DNA of 64,000 nt. Source: UBA2588 sp002339805 (GTDB lineage Bacteria; Chloroflexota; Dehalococcoidia; Lucifugimonadales; UBA3495). The stretch covers positions 186,001 to 250,000 of the forward strand of contig JBJKVO010000001.1 in NCBI GenBank assembly GCA_045562555.1, given 5' to 3'. A program made the translations under genes and the position numbers. Below, in pieces: positions 26,299-34,427 of the stretch. The notes beneath the pieces are model-generated. The model worked only from the letters and a program-made list of their open reading frames with translations, did not search any database and was not told the origin of the DNA. Each line of letters opens with the position of its first letter. Position 1 is the first letter of the stretch.

Positions 26299-26937
26299 CT
26301 ACACCACACCTAGTGGCCAAGGTGGTTGAGGTCTTTTCATTTCACCAACGTAATTAAAGGTGCCCATTACTTCCATAAGAGAAGTAAACATTGAGGCACT
26401 TTCCTCCTCCGGAGGAATGAACATCTTTAGGAACGTGGATTGTCCAGATTCAAAATGAAAAGTGGGGACACCGAACGCACCTAGTTCTTCCGAAGCAAAG
26501 ATGTGACTTTCTCCAATTTCTTGTATAGAATTTATGTCAGGTAGATCTTTTTTAAATTGCTCCATGTCAGCACCTGACTCTATCGCTGCAGATTCAATTA
26601 CATCCATGTCGGTAAGATCTAGTTTTTGTTCATGCCTCTTTTTTAAGAGGATCATCAAAAAAACTTCAAACAGGTCGGCGCCTTGTTTTTTAACAGCTAG
26701 CCCTGCTTGATGGGCTAGTAATGTATTGTCCCGGCCTTGTAGAACATCGGGGTGTTCCCAATATTTGAAATCATCTGGATTGTTTGCTTGAGCTAATGAA
26801 AAAGGCTTCCAGTTGATATTTATATTCCCATCTAAATTTTTGCGTACTTGCGTTAGCCATACAGCTACGTTGTATACAAATGGTCAACGAAAATCAAAAT
26901 AAATGGAGAAGTTATAATCCTTTGAGCTTGTAGTCAT
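26299..26937 (-). CDS. DsbA/FrnE-family thiol oxidoreductase-like protein, probable selenoprotein (in-frame TGA at 26886-26884)
   Basis: Starting at ATG 26937 (GGAGGGG 5 nt upstream), the frame gives MTTSSKDYNFSIYFDFR, TGA, then PFVYNVAVWLTQVRKN and continues without another stop to TAA at 26301-26299: 212 residues, normal for the DsbA/FrnE fold. The TGA sits at the Cys of the F-x-x-C-P motif at the start of helix 1, giving U-P-F-V; there is no second active-site Cys. Seventy-five stop-free codons separate the TGA from the internal ATG at 26658 that a normal ORF caller would use. Later segments (NWKPFSLAQANN, GVPTFHFESG with the cis-Pro) confirm the family. A SECIS-like hairpin follows the TGA. 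It heads the rnc-ftsY strand, divergent from the CCA-type gene. A Cys-to-stop error is the alternative. Confidence 0.82.
26851..26869 (-). promoter_or_regulatory. Putative bacterial SECIS hairpin for the DsbA-like selenoprotein
   Basis: On the minus strand: CGTAGC (26869-26864), loop TGTATG (26863-26858), GCTAACG (26857-26851), i.e. six pairs with one bulged A. Twenty nucleotides lie between the TGA and the loop, and G is the second loop base. The geometry is close to the hairpin in the ArsC-like gene. Confidence 0.6.
26884..26886 (-). other. TGA codon predicted to encode selenocysteine (Sec18)
   Basis: In-frame TGA at codon 18, immediately before the conserved Pro of the DsbA-family active site, where homologues carry Cys. 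Confidence 0.78.
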
Positions 26938-26992
26938 GTTCCCCTCCGTATGAATAGTCTGCGAATATGATTCTAACTTCATTCGAAATTCA

Positions 26993-27020
26993 TTGTCAAA
27001 GAATTACTGTCAAATATAAA
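26993..27020 (+). promoter_or_regulatory. Putative promoter of the CCA/poly(A) polymerase gene
   Basis: TTGTCA (26993-26998), 16-nt spacer, TATAAA (27015-27020). The predicted start near 27027 gives a leader of about 30 nt before the ATG at 27056. Confidence 0.45.
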
Positions 27021-27055
27021 ATGTGACATAGTTAAATGAGATATAAGATGAGGTT

Positions 27056-28288
27056 ATGGAAATTAGAAGTACAGGTAACCCTATCCATTGGGTGAGAACG
27101 CAAATAGGCGACAAATATGCTGAGTTGCTCGGTGAAATTCAACGCGCAGCAATAACTTTAGATTTAGAAGTTTTTGTAGTTGGGGGAACAGTTAGAGACT
27201 GGGTCTTGGGGAAAGAATTAAAAGATATTGACCTTTCTGTAATAGGAGACGCCCTAGTATTGGTCGATGAAATTTCAAAAAATCTTGATATAACTATAGT
27301 CAAATATAAAAAATTCCATACAGCCACAATAAAAACTGCAGAGATAGAGATCGATGTGGTATCTGCTAGATCGGAAATTTATAATTACGGAGGGGCGCTT
27401 CCGGAAATAACATTAGGTAACCTGAACGATGATTTAAGACGTAGAGATTTTTCAATCAATGCTATGGCTATTTCAATGAATACGCCTTATGAATTTATGG
27501 ATCCATTGAAAGGAATGACCGATTTAGACAAAGGAATAATAAGGATACTTCATGATCAAAGTTTTATTGATGATCCAACAAGACTTTTCAGAATGTTTAG
27601 ATATGCAAGTAGATTCGATTTTGCCATCGAGTCCGAAACTTGTCGGACTGCGGAAACTGCAATTGCTGAGAATTGCCTAACAACTATAAGTAAAGAACGC
27701 TTGACTCATGAAATGGTACTGATACTGAATGAACCTAATACTGATTCTGCGGTTAAGTATTTGATTGAGTTTGATGTGCTTGGAATTCCGGGTGTTTATA
27801 ACCCGCTGATATTATTTTCTACAATGAAACAAGAGCTAAAATGGGTTGCTTTGATGAGCATGTATGAAAAAAAATATTATGAAATGTTTTTTCAGAAATT
27901 TTCACTCGACAGGCAGAATGCAAATGCGATTAAAGAATTCATCAATCTTTGTTCAATACTTGACGATAATGATGCTGACTTGCTTAATGAGATGGATATA
28001 GGTCGCATGTATTTGTTGCTAAAAGGAATTCCTAGGATAACCTTGGACGCTTACGTAATATGTAATATAAATACGGATTTGGTGAAGTTACTGCAACAAT
28101 ACATGATGTATACTGATCGAGTTAAAATTAATTTGAATGGGATGGACTTGATAAATTTAGGAGTGGATAAGAATCAAATTTCTGAAGTGATAGATGTACT
28201 GATTATAAAAACCCTGAAAGGTGAAATTTCAAGTAAATCTGAAGAAGAATTAATTGTTGTTCAATATGTGAACGGATCAAATGATTAA
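27056..28288 (+). CDS. CCA tRNA nucleotidyltransferase / poly(A) polymerase family protein
   Basis: A 410-residue class II nucleotidyltransferase. It has the G-G-x-V-R-D motif GGTVRDWVLG (about 43-52) with DIDLSV (catalytic Asp pair, about 58-63), then IDVVSARSE (about 97-105), the RRDFSINAMA motif (about 128-137) and DPTRLFRMFRYASRF (about 175-189). The head domain is typical of CCA-adding enzymes, but class II CCA, A-adding and poly(A) polymerases cannot be separated by eye. The C-terminal half is less conserved and lacks an obvious HD domain. It is followed directly by a small Cys-rich ORF. Confidence 0.85.
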   Translation: MEIRSTGNPIHWVRTQIGDKYAELLGEIQRAAITLDLEVFVVGGTVRDWVLGKELKDIDLSVIGDALVLVDEISKNLDITIVKYKKFHTATIKTAEIEIDVVSARSEIYNYGGALPEITLGNLNDDLRRRDFSINAMAISMNTPYEFMDPLKGMTDLDKGIIRILHDQSFIDDPTRLFRMFRYASRFDFAIESETCRTAETAIAENCLTTISKERLTHEMVLILNEPNTDSAVKYLIEFDVLGIPGVYNPLILFSTMKQELKWVALMSMYEKKYYEMFFQKFSLDRQNANAIKEFINLCSILDDNDADLLNEMDIGRMYLLLKGIPRITLDAYVICNINTDLVKLLQQYMMYTDRVKINLNGMDLINLGVDKNQISEVIDVLIIKTLKGEISSKSEEELIVVQYVNGSND

Positions 28289-28504
28289 ATGAAAGAACAG
28301 ACGCCAGATCTGAACTTATGTGCCATGTGTGACAAAGGTCTAGATGGCCAAAACGAAACTAATTGCCAAAGATGTGGTTGTTTTTTCCATTATTATTGGA
28401 CGGATTCCCCAGATTATAGATCTTGTGGTGCATTAGCTAGCCACGATGATGCGTTAGCGATCGTGTTTTTGTGCATTGATTGCATAGCGCATTCAAGAAG
28501 TTAG
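28289..28504 (+). CDS. Small Cys/His-rich, probable zinc-binding protein (71 aa)
   Basis: ATG follows the preceding stop directly. The 71-residue product has C11-x2-C14, C26-x2-C29-x-C31, H34, C46, H52 and C62-x2-C65, an arrangement like a small cross-brace or treble-clef zinc domain. I cannot assign a named family. There is no membrane segment. Position between the CCA-type enzyme and a dehydrogenase suggests cotranscription but no role. Confidence 0.6.
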   Translation: MKEQTPDLNLCAMCDKGLDGQNETNCQRCGCFFHYYWTDSPDYRSCGALASHDDALAIVFLCIDCIAHSRS

Positions 28505-28515
28505 TAAGGAGAATT

Positions 28516-29553
28516 ATGAAAGCTGTATATATAAACAAACATGGAGGAATAGACGTTCTAGAGTATGGAGATGTGCCAGAGCCATCAGTAGGACAAGGAC
28601 AAGTAAAAGTCCAAGTAAAGGCAGCTTGTTTAAATAGATTAGATTTATACACCCGTGAAGGCGACAGAGGATTGCAACGGGATTTCCCTCCTAGTCTTAT
28701 TCTTGGAGGAGATTGTTCTGGGGATGTAGTAGAAATAGGCGAAGGAGTGCTGGGATTATCAGTTGGTGATAGAGTAATAGTGTATCCCAAAATGACATGT
28801 GGGCAATGTGTTGATTGCCTGTCAGGAAAAGATGATTTGTGCTCAAGAGCACAGTTTCTGGGAACTGCTTCAAATGGTAGCTATGCGGACTATGTGGTTG
28901 TTGATAGTGGTAACGCACATATCATCGGAGACGACATTACTTATAATATGGCAGCTGCTGTACCAACAACTTTTTTGCCTTGCTGGAACATATTAGTACG
29001 CAGAGGTAAATTGAAATCCTGGGAAACTCTTTTGGTTTTATCTGCATCTGCAGGAGTAGGCACAGCTGCAATACAATTGGCTAAGAATGTTATTGGTGCG
29101 ACAGTGTTGACCACCACTAGCAGTGAGGAAAAAGCAAAGCAAGCCGCAGAAATAGGTGCAGATTTTGTAATTAATTACAAGGAAGAATCTATTAGGGACA
29201 GAATTAAAGAAATAACTGGTGGAGCAGGAGTAGATTTCGTATTAGATCATGTGGGAGCAGACTTTTTCAAAGATGCTTTCTATTCGTTAAAATCTGGTGG
29301 CAGATATGGGATATGTGGCGCGACCACTGGTCTAAGAGCTGAATTGCATTTAGGTTTGTTATTTTCTAAACAGATCGATGTTTTTGGTGCTTTTATGGGG
29401 TCTAAAAAGGATATGGTAGAAATTACACAAACATTGAATAAGGGATATATTAATCCTAGCATTCATCATGCATTTCCTCTTTCAGAAACATCAGATGCCC
29501 ATAAAATGATGGAAGAAACCAATTTCTTTGGCAAAATTATTATTAATCCGTAG
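28516..29553 (+). CDS. Zinc-type medium-chain dehydrogenase/reductase (quinone oxidoreductase-like)
   Basis: A 345-residue MDR enzyme. ATG at 28516 is chosen because AAGGAG is at 28506-28511 and MKAVYINKHGG is the usual family N-terminus (an earlier frame start at 28480 overlaps the upstream gene). It has GGDCSGDVVEIG (about 64-75), a four-Cys structural zinc loop CGQCVDCLSGKDDLC (about 96-110), the cofactor motif ASAGVGTAAIQLA (about 177-189) and VDFVLDHVGAD. It is an NAD(P)H-dependent alcohol dehydrogenase or quinone reductase; substrate unknown. Its 3' end overlaps the convergent ogg gene by 11 nt. Confidence 0.82.
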   Translation: MKAVYINKHGGIDVLEYGDVPEPSVGQGQVKVQVKAACLNRLDLYTREGDRGLQRDFPPSLILGGDCSGDVVEIGEGVLGLSVGDRVIVYPKMTCGQCVDCLSGKDDLCSRAQFLGTASNGSYADYVVVDSGNAHIIGDDITYNMAAAVPTTFLPCWNILVRRGKLKSWETLLVLSASAGVGTAAIQLAKNVIGATVLTTTSSEEKAKQAAEIGADFVINYKEESIRDRIKEITGGAGVDFVLDHVGADFFKDAFYSLKSGGRYGICGATTGLRAELHLGLLFSKQIDVFGAFMGSKKDMVEITQTLNKGYINPSIHHAFPLSETSDAHKMMEETNFFGKIIINP

Positions 29554-30394
29554 GTGGACTATCTAATAATCTTCTACCATGGAAAAGATATTGCTGGGAA
29601 TAGCCTGCGTATTGCCCGAAATATTCATTAGCCCATTTCAGTAGATTCTGATTTGATGGAGGTGTCTGTTGCGGGAAATACCAATCTACTAAAGCTCGTT
29701 TGACCCAAACATCTATAGGGAATGCTTCTAATTTATCTAGTGAAAATACTAGTACGCAGTCGGCTATCTTAGGCCCTACCCCGCGCAACAACATCAATTG
29801 TTGTTTAGCATTGGAATATGTCTCTTCTAATAATTGATTTAGGTTAAGTTCACCTGTTTGAACTTTGATACCGCAGCTTAAAACATATGGAGCTCTGAAA
29901 CCTAATCCAAGTTTTCTTAGAGTTTTTTCATTACTGTTACTTATGTCTTCAGATGTAGGAAAGGTATATCGTGAGTCTGATCCCAGTGTTAGCTTTGATC
30001 CAAAATAGGTGGACATATTTTCCACCATAAGGGAAATTCTTTTCATGTTGGTAGTGGAGGAACAAATGAAAGTTACCAGACATTCCCAAGGATCTTGTCG
30101 TAACAATCGTAGGCCCCGGTATTTAGATGTCATGGTTCTTACTCTTTCATCTTTATTGATATGCCTGTATATATGTTCAAGGTCATCATCAATGCGCAGA
30201 TAATTTAGTATAAGATCTTCAGAGTGTAGGCTTGAAGAAGAATCTACTAGCAAGGTTTGCCCTTGTTGCTGCATATGTACCAGAAATCCCCCAATAACTC
30301 CGGAGTATTTATCGTTAAATTTTCTCCAACGATGAGCCTGCCCACTTTCTAGGGTTTCTTTCAAATTCAGAGGTTCTTTAAGATCAATGAGCAT
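29543..30394 (-). CDS. ogg: 8-oxoguanine DNA glycosylase (OGG1-type)
   Basis: A 283-residue HhH-GPD glycosylase with an OGG1-like N-terminal domain (SGQAHRWRK near 17, then the lesion-domain QDPWECLVTFICSS near 101). The helix-hairpin-helix is LLRGVGPKIADCVL (about 199-212), with the nucleophile Lys in GPKIADC and the catalytic Asp in PIDVWVKR (about 225-232). It excises 8-oxoguanine and nicks the abasic site. It begins overlapping the 3' end of the dinG-like gene by 11 nt on the same strand. Confidence 0.88.
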   Translation of the reverse strand: MLIDLKEPLNLKETLESGQAHRWRKFNDKYSGVIGGFLVHMQQQGQTLLVDSSSSLHSEDLILNYLRIDDDLEHIYRHINKDERVRTMTSKYRGLRLLRQDPWECLVTFICSSTTNMKRISLMVENMSTYFGSKLTLGSDSRYTFPTSEDISNSNEKTLRKLGLGFRAPYVLSCGIKVQTGELNLNQLLEETYSNAKQQLMLLRGVGPKIADCVLVFSLDKLEAFPIDVWVKRALVDWYFPQQTPPSNQNLLKWANEYFGQYAGYSQQYLFHGRRLLDSPPTD

Positions 30395-33176
30395 CTTCTA
30401 TCCAGTTTTTCACTCTTGCAGGAATATCGTCCAAATTGCATGTCTGCATATTAAAATCTGGTAGAGATTGGAGGAATGTTTTACCGTAAGAACGCTCGGT
30501 TATACGATTATCCAATATGATTACTGCACCTGTATCTTCTTTACTTCTTATAAGCCTTCCGATACCTTGCCGAAATTTGAGTATTGCCTGTGGTACTGAA
30601 TATTCTCGAAAGGCATTTTCATAATTACTGCTTCGTGCCTGAACTATAGGGTCAGTGGGTACTTGGAATGGTAATCTAGTGATCATCAGAAGTTTCAAGT
30701 TGTTGCGCTCGAAATCAACACCCTCCCAGAAGCTGTTAGTTCCTAAAATTACACTGCGGGGATTTTCATTGAATCTGCGGATGAGCTGCTGAGGACTGCC
30801 ATCTACCCCTTGGGCTAAGACCTGGATTTTATTTTGTCCTAATTCTGGTTTTATAAGATTAGAAACGTTCCGTAATGCTGCATAGGATGTAAACAAAACA
30901 ACAGTTTTTCCCTCTATAGCAATAGCTGATTTTATGACGGAATCAGCTATTGCAGATATATAAGCATCATGGGCAGGTCCAGGAGCATCTTTGGGTAGTA
31001 AGAGAAGTCCAGATTCTTTATAGTTGTAAGGCGAACCTAATTGAGATTCAACTGCTTCTTCAGGAATTCCAAGACGTGCTTTAATATGCGAGAACGAGTC
31101 ATATGCAGTTAACGTGGCGCTTGTACATATAACACTGTCCTTTTCTAAAAACAGATTGGAATGCAAAAACTCTGCCACATCTATAGGTGCTGAATGGAGA
31201 CGCACTTCTGTACGATTTCTGTCTGAAGAAACCCATTCTACAGAATTTTCATCGGGAGGCCTTACGATTGAATTTATTTGTTGTTCTAAGGATTCAATTT
31301 GTTCTATATTTGTATTTAATTCAACTATAGTATGTGGTTTGTTGCTCAATGTCACATCAAGAGAATCTAAATTATTACATAGCGTTCGTATACATGAAGT
31401 ATTTTCTTTAGTAGTGACTTGTAAATTCTCCCATAATTCAAATATGGTATGCCAGGATGACGACGACCTGAAGTCATTATGTATAACCATTGGATTGTTG
31501 GATGCGTCGGAAGAACTGGTATTAAAAGTGTCATTTATAACTTTCCACATCGTATTCCAGCCAGCACTCATGTGATCTATGGAGCGTTCCATAGAATGAA
31601 TATTATTAAGAAGAATAGTCCTCACTGAGTCTCCATTATTGAGATTGTTGGTGTCTATTCTTATTCCATTGCATAGCTTTAATTGGTTGTCTAGCATGAC
31701 TGGCAACTGGTTTGCAGATATATCAAATTGGAATTGCTTGGTTGCCTCGTCTTCTAGATTATGAGCTTCATCGATGATTAAAGTTTTGTAATGAGGAATT
31801 AATGTTCCTCCCATTTTTATGTCAGAAAGGAGAAGAGCATGGTTAATTATTAAAATATCAGCTTCTTCGGCATTGTCCCTGGCATTTTTCAAGTAGCAAG
31901 GTTCTTCTCCTCTGAGATTTGGGCACCATAAGTTTTCAGCAGAAGAGACACGGTTCCAAATTACTTGATCACGCGCACCTAGGTTAATTTCGGAACGATC
32001 GCCATTTTGTGTGTTATTCATCCATAAATGTATCTTACTTAGGAGCCTAGCCTCATCAGAAGAAATTTCAGTATGCTCTGACATGTAATTAAAGCGACTA
32101 ATACATAAATAATTAGCTTTTCCTTTTAGCAGTGCGAACCTGATCCCATCTATCGGGATCGCCCCAATTTCTTCTAGTAAATTAACTAATGCGGGTAAGT
32201 CTTTTGATACCAACTGTTCTTGTAGGTTAATTGTATTAGTGGAAATTACAACTTTTTCTTGGTTTTGTAATGCATGCTTGATTGCGGGGACTAAATACGC
32301 CAAAGATTTTCCGACTCCAGTGCCTGCTTCTACAATTAGATGTTCTTGGTTTTCTATAGCGGTATCAACGTGTTTCATCATTTCTATTTGCTCAGATCGG
32401 AATTCAAACTGTTCTGGGAGGTATTTTTCAAATGCACTTTGAGATTCAAACATTTTTTCAACAGAAACAACTGGCACGAAATCTTCAGATAGATATTTTC
32501 TGGTGTTTTCAGTTTTAGTTACCATTGCGGGAGTTTGGGGAAAGGAGCTATTCGCTTTTGATGATACGTTTGAGGATTGAAGGCATTGCTGGATGAGATA
32601 CCCTAGATCCCAATCACTTTTTTCACTAAGTGAGATAATGTGTTTAAGAGACTTGTGATCGCACCTTCTGATGTGATTGAGTAATTTTATAAAAACTTCC
32701 TGAGTTGCCTTAGCATCTTCTAACGCCCTGTGGGGTGATTGATTGTCAACTTCAAAATACTTTCCAAGATAACTGAGTGAATACTCTGGAAGATTAGGAA
32801 AAAATATTGTTGCTAACTCCCAGGTGTCAAATTTTTTTTGAATAAAGTCAGCATTGTTATTAGATAAGAATCTGATATCAAATTGAATGTTTTGGCCTAT
32901 TATTGGCAAATCACCAATAAATTTTTTTAAATCAGGAATAACTTGCTCTATCGTTGGTTGAAATCTTACATCTGTGTCAGATATTCCTGTGAGATTTTGA
33001 ATCAACTGTGGGATCGGGCGTTTAGGATCCACTAGGACCTGATATTCTTCAATTACAGTATCGTAGGAGCATTTAACAGCTCCTATTTCTATAATTTTGT
33101 CGCTGTTTGCATGTAATCCGGTGGTTTCAAGGTCCAGTGAGACATATTCTAAATTCATAGGAATGGTAGATACCAT
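30384..33176 (-). CDS. dinG: DnaQ-type 3'-5' exonuclease fused to DinG-family helicase
   Basis: About 930 residues. An N-terminal DEDD exonuclease domain (SLDLETTGL near 15, GQNIQFDIRFL near 95, HRALEDAKAT near 155) is followed by an XPD/DinG superfamily 2 helicase with Walker A EAGTGVGKS (about 284-292), a DEAH box IDEAHNLEDEA and C-terminal QGIGRLIRS. Possible Fe-S cysteines are in NYLC, WCPNL and EEPCYLKNA; only three are clear, so cluster binding is uncertain. I prefer ATG 33176; the frame is open from TTG 33182, and ATG 33158 starts the conserved domain. Likely role: DNA repair helicase-nuclease. Confidence 0.88.
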   Translation of the reverse strand: MVSTIPMNLEYVSLDLETTGLHANSDKIIEIGAVKCSYDTVIEEYQVLVDPKRPIPQLIQNLTGISDTDVRFQPTIEQVIPDLKKFIGDLPIIGQNIQFDIRFLSNNNADFIQKKFDTWELATIFFPNLPEYSLSYLGKYFEVDNQSPHRALEDAKATQEVFIKLLNHIRRCDHKSLKHIISLSEKSDWDLGYLIQQCLQSSNVSSKANSSFPQTPAMVTKTENTRKYLSEDFVPVVSVEKMFESQSAFEKYLPEQFEFRSEQIEMMKHVDTAIENQEHLIVEAGTGVGKSLAYLVPAIKHALQNQEKVVISTNTINLQEQLVSKDLPALVNLLEEIGAIPIDGIRFALLKGKANYLCISRFNYMSEHTEISSDEARLLSKIHLWMNNTQNGDRSEINLGARDQVIWNRVSSAENLWCPNLRGEEPCYLKNARDNAEEADILIINHALLLSDIKMGGTLIPHYKTLIIDEAHNLEDEATKQFQFDISANQLPVMLDNQLKLCNGIRIDTNNLNNGDSVRTILLNNIHSMERSIDHMSAGWNTMWKVINDTFNTSSSDASNNPMVIHNDFRSSSSWHTIFELWENLQVTTKENTSCIRTLCNNLDSLDVTLSNKPHTIVELNTNIEQIESLEQQINSIVRPPDENSVEWVSSDRNRTEVRLHSAPIDVAEFLHSNLFLEKDSVICTSATLTAYDSFSHIKARLGIPEEAVESQLGSPYNYKESGLLLLPKDAPGPAHDAYISAIADSVIKSAIAIEGKTVVLFTSYAALRNVSNLIKPELGQNKIQVLAQGVDGSPQQLIRRFNENPRSVILGTNSFWEGVDFERNNLKLLMITRLPFQVPTDPIVQARSSNYENAFREYSVPQAILKFRQGIGRLIRSKEDTGAVIILDNRITERSYGKTFLQSLPDFNMQTCNLDDIPARVKNWIEDAH

Positions 33177-33183
33177 AAACAAC

Positions 33184-33888
33184 CTATTTTTTACCTAGAG
33201 TAAAATGTTTAGGATGGCCCTGCCTGAGTCCTTCAACCGGCCAAAAAGCTCCTAGTCTAAGAGCTTTAAGGAATTCTTCTTCAGTACTTATGTCTGAGGC
33301 AAACTCTGTCGCAAAATTGCCTAAACCATGAGTGGAATGGGCATCACTTCCTCCTGAAACAGGCATTTTTAACATATCAGAAACTTCTAGCGCAAATTGG
33401 TTTTCTTTATCTGAAGTACCTCCATTACCAGCTTCTATAGCATCCACTAAATTGAATACTCTGTGCGAAGAAGCTTTCTCGGCGGTATCTGGTATTTCAT
33501 CTGTTGGAGACCTGTACAGGTATGGTCTGCCTCTCCCAGGTGGGCTAAATATTCCTCTAAAAGGATGGGCGGATATCAGGAAGCCTCCATGACTTCGGAC
33601 CGATTTACTTAATGTGCTCGCATCATTATAACCCGACTCATATTTATCCATACCAAAAGCGAGCATATGCCCTAAGTTTGTATCAACTTCCATCCCTCTT
33701 ATGAGTACCACGTTATGAGCTGCCGCAAATGCTTCAAATTCGTGTCTGTCCCAAGGACCGCTATGTTCTGTAATACATAGCCCTTTTAATCCGATTCTAG
33801 CTGCCTCTAGAATTAAATCTTCTGGAGTTAAATTACTATCACTGCTGCCTTTGGTTGTGTGGATGTGTAGATCAAAATATTTTGCCAT
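33184..33888 (-). CDS. PHP-domain phosphoesterase-like protein
   Basis: A 234-residue PHP protein. Metal-binding motifs are LHIHTTKGSSDSNLTPEDL (residues 7-25), CITEHSG (about 38-44), ISAHPFRG (about 100-107) and GGSDAHSTHGLG (about 178-189). Members include histidinol phosphatase, nucleases and phosphoesterases; which one applies is unknown. ATG at 33888 with AGAGG upstream. It is immediately followed by the exonuclease-helicase gene, so a nucleic-acid role is possible from context. Confidence 0.8.
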   Translation of the reverse strand: MAKYFDLHIHTTKGSSDSNLTPEDLILEAARIGLKGLCITEHSGPWDRHEFEAFAAAHNVVLIRGMEVDTNLGHMLAFGMDKYESGYNDASTLSKSVRSHGGFLISAHPFRGIFSPPGRGRPYLYRSPTDEIPDTAEKASSHRVFNLVDAIEAGNGGTSDKENQFALEVSDMLKMPVSGGSDAHSTHGLGNFATEFASDISTEEEFLKALRLGAFWPVEGLRQGHPKHFTLGKK

Positions 33889-33972
33889 TAATGCCTCTGG
33901 TTAATGATAAACAAAAACTTTTCCTTGTAAAAGTGTAATGTGTCTTTTGAAAATGCATGACATTACGGTTGA

Positions 33973-33996
33973 TTGTGTAGGTGCTTGCCTATACAA
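33973..33996 (+). promoter_or_regulatory. Hairpin in the speD leader
   Basis: TTGTGTAGG (33973-33981), loop TGCTTG, CCTATACAA (33988-33996): nine pairs including one G-T. It ends 47 nt before the speD start. It is not followed by a T-run, so it is more likely a leader structure than a terminator. It matches no riboswitch class I know. Confidence 0.35.
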
Positions 33997-34043
33997 TTCT
34001 ACGTTGCATATTCGAGAAAAGTTTAGATTTTACGGGGTAAAAA

Positions 34044-34427
34044 TTGGATTTAGGGATACATGTAATAGGGGATTTAAGAGACTGTGATGCTACCTTAATC
34101 GATGATTTGGATTATGTTAAAAATTCTCTGTTCGCAGCAGCCGAATCATTATCTGTTACCTTAATAGCAGATTCGTTTCATAAATTTAGCCCCCAAGGTG
34201 TTACAGGAATTCTTTCTATTGCTGAATCACATATTTCTGTGCATACCTGGCCAGAAGTTTCATTTGCCGCGATAGACATTTTTACTTGTGGGACTAAATT
34301 CGATCCTATGCTAGCAGCTTATTTATTAAGTGAAAAATTTAGATCTCAAGATCCAGAATATACTGTGTTAAATCGAGGAACAGGGTTAACAGTTACTGAA
34401 TCTCAATTTAGCAATCAAGAACTATGA
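34044..34427 (+). CDS. speD: S-adenosylmethionine decarboxylase proenzyme
   Basis: A 127-residue class 1B (SpeH type) proenzyme. The self-cleavage region is ESHISVHTWPE (about residues 60-70); cleavage at the Ser gives the pyruvoyl cofactor. FTCG near 78-81 holds the catalytic Cys. It makes decarboxylated SAM, the aminopropyl donor for spermidine. The start is TTG at 34044 with GGGG about 8 nt upstream. It overlaps speE by four bases (ATGA). Confidence 0.92.
   Translation: MDLGIHVIGDLRDCDATLIDDLDYVKNSLFAAAESLSVTLIADSFHKFSPQGVTGILSIAESHISVHTWPEVSFAAIDIFTCGTKFDPMLAAYLLSEKFRSQDPEYTVLNRGTGLTVTESQFSNQEL

Noticed and set aside
26299..26658. DsbA-like gene as a 119-residue protein starting at the internal ATG
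   Set aside because: It would lack the active-site strand and helix, while a full-length family N-terminus lies directly upstream in the same frame with a strong ribosome binding site.
16536..26886. TGA read as tryptophan (alternative genetic code) to explain the two in-frame TGAs
   Set aside because: TGA terminates many genes in the window (mutS, pdhA, speE, gap) and TGG is used for Trp; both in-frame TGAs sit at Cys, not Trp, positions.
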